Of a DNA stretch of 64,000 nt, positions 59,784 through 64,000 are shown in pieces (position 1 is the first letter of the stretch; the number at the start of each line of letters is the position of its first letter). The stretch is taken from the NCBI RefSeq assembly GCF_042657365.1, contig NZ_JBHSKT010000014.1, positions 1 to 64,000 on the forward strand, read 5' to 3'. This stretch comes from Adhaeribacter_A terreus. GTDB taxonomy: Bacteria; Bacteroidota; Bacteroidia; Cytophagales; Hymenobacteraceae. The translations under genes and the position numbers were made by a program. The notes below the pieces were generated by a model. The model was given only the letters and a program-made list of their open reading frames with translations. It was not told the DNA's origin and ran no database searches.

Positions 59784-60490
59784 GGTTTGTGGCAGCAAGC
59801 CATCTCGGTTTTTTCGGCGGTTTTAATTACCTGTGGACTCAGGTACGGAATGCCTAAATTCAGACCGCGCAGAATGAAAAGCACGGCCATAAACGTAGCC
59901 GCGTAGGGAATTGCTTTCTTGAAAAATGAGCGCAAGTTCGGCTTCACTAATTTCCCGGAAAGGCTCAAAATAAACATCAGCGGAAAGGTACCCAGGCCGA
60001 ACAAAGCCATGTACAACATGCTGCCTCCTACGCTCGGAACGCTCACCGCACCGGCCAAAGCAATGTACACGAAACCACAAGGCAGAATGCCGTTCAGCAT
60101 ACCAATAATACCCATGGAAGCCGTGCTGTTTTTCTGAAATTGTTTCGCCATTAAACTCTGCACTTTCTGCAACACTTTATCGAAACCAAGAAAGCTGGTA
60201 AACTTATTTCCTCCGAAATGCGGCAGCACGACCAGCGCTAAAATCAGCAACCCGGAAACGATAGAGATTGTCTGCTGAAAACCGGCCAGTTGCAGCGATT
60301 TCCCGAATAAACCTGCCAAGCCGCCGAGCAACGAATACGTAAGAATACGGCCGCCATTGTACAGGAGGCGGCCGGCTACAAATTGCCAGCCCGCACCCCT
60401 GCCAATCGGCAACGCCATCGCAATCGGGCCGCACATCCCTACGCAATGGAAGCTTCCTAAAATGCCGAATAAAAATCCTGCCCAAACCAT
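59768..60490 (-). CDS. Sulfite exporter TauE/SafE-like family protein of cbb3 clusters
   Basis: 240 residues with six to seven membrane helices. The start MVWAGFLFGILGSFHCVGMC then GPIAMALP and the later GMLNGILPCGFVYIALAGAV are the signature of the cytochrome-biogenesis-like membrane proteins found beside ccoG and fixH. The HCVGMC motif and the C-terminal MACCHKP provide possible copper ligands. It probably helps copper or haem delivery to the cbb3 oxidase. It follows FixH by 115 bp, and its stop lies about 60 bp before uspA. Confidence 0.85.
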   Translation of the reverse strand: MVWAGFLFGILGSFHCVGMCGPIAMALPIGRGAGWQFVAGRLLYNGGRILTYSLLGGLAGLFGKSLQLAGFQQTISIVSGLLILALVVLPHFGGNKFTSFLGFDKVLQKVQSLMAKQFQKNSTASMGIIGMLNGILPCGFVYIALAGAVSVPSVGGSMLYMALFGLGTFPLMFILSLSGKLVKPNLRSFFKKAIPYAATFMAVLFILRGLNLGIPYLSPQVIKTAEKTEMACCHKPVAKR

Positions 60491-60605
60491 GTTTCTAATG
60501 TGCTAATTTTTTAATGTGTTAATGTGCTATGCTTCAATTAGAAAATTTGGGAATTTGAAGATTTGAAAATGAAATTTCTCTTTCCGGATTTTCAAATTCG
60601 TGCGG

Positions 60606-61082
60606 TTAATTCAGCGTGATGGTTTGTTCGGTGAAGTAGTTTTTGCTGTTCATTTCGCTGCTTACCCGAACTTTCCAAAGACCGCGTTCCAGGTTATCTA
60701 CCGAAAGAAATTGCTGGCGGGCTTCGTTTAAATTCAAATCGGTTTCAAAGTCGAGTTTGGCGTTGGAAGGACGGAAGAAATTGATCTTGCCGCTTACTTT
60801 CCGGCCTTCGTAAAATTCCGGAAATGCAATTACCAATTGTCCGGCCGCTTCCGCTAAGGTTACCTGAATTTCGGCATTGCTGGTTTTGGTTTGCGAAACA
60901 GTATTGATGTGCTGCTGGTAGGCAATTTCCTGCTTGTAATAATCTTTACTCACCAGATCCACATCGCTTTTCATGGCCATTCGCACGAAGTTTCCGATGT
61001 AGGCAATAAAAAGTATAAAGCAGGCTATTATCAGGCGCGGCCACCAGCTGAAAGTATTTTGTTTTTGATGTGTGGTATTCAT
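60606..61082 (-). CDS. fixH: FixH family protein (cbb3 oxidase assembly)
   Basis: ATG 61082 gives 158 residues (MNTTHQKQNTFSWWPRLIIA). One N-terminal membrane helix (about 14-35), then DVDLVSKDYYKQEIAYQQHI, the FixH consensus (LVSxxYYKxxxxYQ), and an extracytoplasmic beta domain (EIQVTLAEAAGQLVIAFPEF). FixH is needed for cbb3 oxidase maturation with CcoG and the copper ATPase CcoI. Follows ccoG on the same strand after about 500 bp that contain repeats. Confidence 0.88.
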   Translation of the reverse strand: MNTTHQKQNTFSWWPRLIIACFILFIAYIGNFVRMAMKSDVDLVSKDYYKQEIAYQQHINTVSQTKTSNAEIQVTLAEAAGQLVIAFPEFYEGRKVSGKINFFRPSNAKLDFETDLNLNEARQQFLSVDNLERGLWKVRVSSEMNSKNYFTEQTITLN

Positions 61083-61581
61083 TTTATGTGCGGTTAAATG
61101 AATGCAAAAGTTGTTTTTTATTGATTGCTGATTGCAATTGAAATTTGCCATTGCAACCGTTACAAAATTCCGGTTTTCTTGAACTGAATGAAATGCGTTT
61201 GGTCAGGCAGAAAAAGGTAATTGGTCATCTTTTTGTTCGACCACATTTCTGCGTCATCTCGACGTCAGGAGAGATCTCATCAAATTGATAGTGCGGTTTA
61301 GTTTTTGGGCTGAAATGCCTATCGTTTTTGAAATCTAGAAGTCGTGAGAAAACGTGTCTGAGTAGTAATAGCTTTTATTCAATAGACACTACCTTATTCC
61401 GGAGATCTCTCCTATCGTCGAGATGACAAAAAGTGCGTCATCCCGAGTGCAGCCGAGGGAACTTATGGGACCGTTATAAAATACTGGCTTTATAAGTTCC
61501 CTCGGCGTTGCTCGGGATGCCCGGAAAAACGCTATGGTTTTCGCCTTAAAAACTCAATCAACAATTTAGCCATTTAACAAT
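61083..61581. repeat. Repeat-rich intergenic region inside the cbb3 cluster
   Basis: Two nested inverted pairs of Bacteroidota-type repeats: 61251-61278 (GTCATCTCGACGTCAGGAGA, then GATCTC) against 61401-61429, and 61437-61468 (GTCATCCCGAGTGCAGCCGA) against 61490-61520. Two dispersed 30-bp elements: 61300-61332 (reverse) and 61524-61556 (forward). No gene. Confidence 0.8.
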
Positions 61582-62985
61582 TTAATTCGCCGGCCCCAGG
61601 AACTTGGTAGTTTTAGTAGTAATCAGTTGCTCACCGCTAAACACGCCGATCTTGATTTCGGTGTTCATTTTGTGCAGTTCACCTTTCGGAATTTCGGCGA
61701 AGAAAACACCTTCTGTAATACCTTGCGCCGGCAGCATTAAACCGCTGCGTACCATTTTAATTTCGCCTTGCGGCACCAGTAATTTCAGCGTTACCGGGTA
61801 GGCCTGGTTGGTCTTGTTGATGAGCGAAATGTTGTACAGGTTACTGATGTTGCCGTTCTCTTTTTTCTGGTACATCATGCCCGGTGTGCGCAGAATGGTA
61901 GCGTCTATGTTTTTACGGGTTACCAGCAAGGTTACGAAAACGCCCATCAGCACAACTAATATGGCGGTGTACGCGCGCATACGGGTGGTGAACTGAAATT
62001 TCTTCTTCTCGGCTATTTCTTCTTCCGATGCGTAGCGGATCAGACCGTGCGGCTTGTTGATCAGGTCCATGATGGCGTTACAAGCATCGATGCAGGCGGT
62101 GCAATTGATGCATTCCAGCTGGGTACCATTGCGAATGTCGATACCGGTTGGACAAACTTGTACGCACTGGTTACAATCAATGCAATCACCTTCGGTGCGC
62201 ACCTGGTTTTTGTGCAGTTTGCCGCGTGGTTCGCCGCGTTCGTAATCGTAGGCAACCACAATGCTTTTCTTATCGAGCATCACACCTTGCAAGCGGCCAT
62301 ACGGACAAACAATGGTACAGACCTGCTCCCGGAAACTGGCAAAAACCCAATAGAAAATTCCGGTAAAAATCGCCATCGAAGCAAGTCCGCCGAGGTGATT
62401 GGCTGGGTTATCGGTAACGATCTGTTGCAGCTTTTCTACGCCAATAATGTAGGCCAGAAGCGTGTTTGCAATGATGAAAGAAATGGCAACGAAAATGCTG
62501 TGCTTGGCGGTTTTCTTCCAGATCTTTTCGAAGTTCCATTCCTGTCGGTTTAGCGCTTTTTGTTTGTTGTTGTCGCCTTCTATCCAGTATTCAATTCTGC
62601 GGAAAACCATCTCCAGGAAAATGGTTTGCGGACAAACCCAGCCGCAGAAAACGCGCCCGTACACGATGGTAAACAGGATAATAAAAACAACGAACGCTAG
62701 AAAACCCAGCACCAGAATAAAGAAATCCTGCGGCCAGAAGATCATGCCGAAAATGATGAACTTGCGCTCAACTAAATTCAGCATCAGCACCGGCAATCCG
62801 TTTATTTTCAGGAACGGACCAATGAACATCAAGGCCAGCAAACCATAACTCACCAGTTTGCGGTAATTGAACAATTTGCCTTTAGGTTTTTTAGGGTAAA
62901 CCCATACCCTTTTTCCGTCTTTGTCAACCGTCGAGATCGTGTCGCGGTAGGCTTCGGTATCGGTAATTGCGTTGCTCATATTCAC
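61582..62985 (-). CDS. ccoG: CcoG, cbb3 oxidase accessory iron-sulfur protein
   Basis: 467 residues. Four or five membrane helices lie in the first 340 residues, with GRVFCGWVCPQTIFLEMVFR and REQVCTIVCPYGRLQGVMLD between them. Two 4Fe-4S motifs are present as CIDCNQCVQVCPTGIDIRNG and CINCTACIDACNAIMD (about 266-305). The C-terminal part (about 350-467) is an IgG-like extracytoplasmic domain. CcoG reduces copper during cbb3 oxidase assembly. Cluster order on the minus strand: ccoP, ccoG, fixH, SafE-like, uspA. Confidence 0.93.
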   Translation of the reverse strand: MNMSNAITDTEAYRDTISTVDKDGKRVWVYPKKPKGKLFNYRKLVSYGLLALMFIGPFLKINGLPVLMLNLVERKFIIFGMIFWPQDFFILVLGFLAFVVFIILFTIVYGRVFCGWVCPQTIFLEMVFRRIEYWIEGDNNKQKALNRQEWNFEKIWKKTAKHSIFVAISFIIANTLLAYIIGVEKLQQIVTDNPANHLGGLASMAIFTGIFYWVFASFREQVCTIVCPYGRLQGVMLDKKSIVVAYDYERGEPRGKLHKNQVRTEGDCIDCNQCVQVCPTGIDIRNGTQLECINCTACIDACNAIMDLINKPHGLIRYASEEEIAEKKKFQFTTRMRAYTAILVVLMGVFVTLLVTRKNIDATILRTPGMMYQKKENGNISNLYNISLINKTNQAYPVTLKLLVPQGEIKMVRSGLMLPAQGITEGVFFAEIPKGELHKMNTEIKIGVFSGEQLITTKTTKFLGPAN

Positions 62986-63573
62986 TTTCCGGTTGTGCGC
63001 GCCGGCAGCGAGAATTTTTAATTAGAAATTTATAAATCAGGATGCGGGAGTCTTTTATTCTGGCAAATGCTATTTGCAATTCTACTCTAGATACTCGTTT
63101 TGCTTACCTGTTTCTTTTACAAAGTTCTCGCTGTTGGGGGGGAATTGGAATGTTACCGGTCAGCGGGAAAGATGCTTTTCGTCATGTTTTTTTGAAGGAA
63201 GGAAATTTTGAATTGGCATGCCGTTTTTGAAATGCTGTTCCGGATTTGTAATTCGGAACTTTTGAGCTGCGGATTTGCAATCCGCTTCTCTAAGAGCAAA
63301 CATTTCTGCTATTAATACGGATTACAAATCCGCGGCTATGTACTTCCGTATTGCAAATCCGAAAGAGCAAGGAAGCTATAGCCCCATTCCTGTTCTTTGG
63401 AGTCTTTCGCAAGATGACTTCAAAGTTTAAATGAAATAAGCCGTCTCTGACAGCGCCACCTTTTGCAAACAAGCATTTCCGGTAAATTCGTGGTTCTGTA
63501 GGGAAGTCGGAGACTTCCTTTTCATCGTAAGTTTTCAGTCATCCTGCGGAAGACTAAAAACAGCATTTTGGAA

Positions 63574-63613
63574 AACCTTAACCTTAACCTTAACCTTAAC
63601 CTTAACCTTAACC
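63574..63613. repeat. Hexanucleotide tandem repeat AACCTT, six copies and four bases
   Basis: 40 bp of perfect AACCTT repeat, telomere-like in form. Preceded and followed by unrelated sequence. Confidence 0.95.
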
Positions 63614-63781
63614 TGTGGCACATGAACAAAGAAAAGCTATTAAACATACTTTCTACTTTCAAATTACCTTCCTACAATTTTTGAGGCTGCGCCTCACTGA
63701 AGTTGAACACTTCAGATCATTTATAGGTCCAGGTTTGAAAACTTGAACCAGTAGATTGGACTTATAATTCAGTAAAAGCAA

Positions 63782-63816
63782 AAAACTGCCAGGCGAAATT
63801 ACCTGGCAGTTTTCTT
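63782..63816 (-). terminator. Terminator of ccoP
   Basis: AAAACTGCCAGGCGAAAT and ATTACCTGGCAGTTTT form a long stem; on the minus strand it lies about 75 bp after the CcoP stop. Confidence 0.85.
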
Positions 63817-63889
63817 CCATTCGTTAATCAGAAATCAAAATTCTGAATCTTAAATTGTAAATCGCCAATCTAAAATCGTAAATCAAATT

Positions 63890-64000
63890 CTATTTCTTCG
63901 GTTCGTATTTCTCGCCTTGCGGGGCCTTGGCGTTGGCTGGTTTGGTACCTTGCAGGCTCAGGATATAGCTGGCAACTTGCAGGGTTTGGTCTTTGCTGAG
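63890..64000 (-). CDS. ccoP: CcoP C-terminus (cbb3 oxidase dihaem/haem c subunit), cut by the window edge
   Basis: Only the last 36 residues are visible: LSKDQTLQVASYILSLQGTK and PANAKAPQGEKYEPKK. This is the end of a cytochrome c domain, with the helix QVASYILSLQG followed by the PxNAKxPQGEKY tail seen in CcoP. The rest of the gene lies beyond the window edge. Upstream of ccoG in the cluster, as usual. Confidence 0.85.
   Translation of the reverse strand, partial: LSKDQTLQVASYILSLQGTKPANAKAPQGEKYEPKK

Larger units (their letters stand above)
62986..63889. repeat. Repeat-rich 900-bp gap between ccoP and ccoG
   Basis: No convincing gene. It contains a composite repeat (63240-63530: GCGGATTTGCAATCCGC, ACGGATTACAAATCCGC, then GAAAGAGCAAGGAAG and GGAAGTCGGAGACTTCCTTT), a hexamer tandem repeat (63574-63613), two palindromic segments at 63680-63712 (GAGGCTGCGCCTC; CTGAAGTTGAACACTTCAG) and the ccoP terminator. 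Confidence 0.75.

Noticed and set aside
11908..61556. The dispersed element as simple Rho-independent terminators
   Set aside because: Single copies have no stable stem; only the rare head-to-head pairs do, and many copies lie upstream of genes rather than after them.
63042..63230. 62-codon ORF between ccoP and ccoG
   Set aside because: No family pattern, mixed composition, in a repeat-rich gap.

Overview
The window looks like chromosomal DNA from a Bacteroidota bacterium, probably of the Cytophagales (Hymenobacter/Pontibacter/Adhaeribacter type). Reasons: SusC-like outer-membrane barrel proteins, DUF6252 and DUF4142 lipoproteins, DUF3943, GbsR/MarR and SatD-DUF3307 genes of Bacteroidota type, cbb3-oxidase assembly genes with ccoG and fixH, and promoters of the TTTG-N19/20-TAnnTTTG form. 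No tRNA, rRNA, CRISPR array, transposase or prophage was seen. The genus is a guess.

Layout. 1-3084: a strikingly AT-rich four-gene run (soluble protein, two membrane proteins, a membrane-anchored STAS-like protein) unlike the rest of the window and probably acquired. 3.3-8 kb: small accessory genes, a frameshifted N-formylglutamate amidohydrolase, a DUF808 gene and a decayed second copy of its 5' end. 8-20.5 kb: a protease/propeller/barrel protein, a DJ-1/PfpI protein, a zinc alcohol dehydrogenase operon, DoxX, DUF3943, an ABC exporter, an LRR-protein kinase. 20.6-32.9 kb: UvrA2-type ATPase, GlpD, an MhqD/MhqO-like pair, YceI, FrnE-type oxidoreductase, J-domain protein, glycerophosphodiesterase. 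33-44.4 kb: metallophosphoesterase, NDH-2 with a TetR regulator, and an RND efflux operon (TolC, membrane fusion protein, pump) under a GbsR/MarR-type regulator, followed by an acyl-carrier-like protein. 44.7-50.9 kb: MlaE-MlaF-MlaD lipid transport operon, SatD-DUF3307 pair, RhlE helicase. 51-58.5 kb: small proteins, a YceI lipoprotein, an outer-membrane barrel protein. 58.8-64 kb: end of a cbb3 oxidase cluster (UspA, SafE-like, FixH, CcoG, and the CcoP C-terminus at the right edge).

The strongest unexplained signals are regulatory or repetitive. (1) A roughly 30-bp intergenic element, forward consensus AAAACGCTATGGTTTT then about 6-8 variable bases then AAAAACTG, occurs some 40-45 times in both orientations. 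It often supplies or abuts stop codons, and paired inverted copies form terminator-like hairpins. (2) A shared 22-bp dyad lies upstream of the efflux operon, its GbsR/MarR regulator and the acyl-carrier-like gene. (3) Three 20-bp dyads at an exact 29-bp period precede satD. (4) TGTA-N2-TACA palindromes lie upstream of both ndh-2 and yceI, with a TetR gene beside ndh-2. (5) The amidohydrolase is broken exactly at an A AAA AAG slippery heptamer. (6) The acyl-carrier-like protein has Glu in place of the phosphopantetheine serine.
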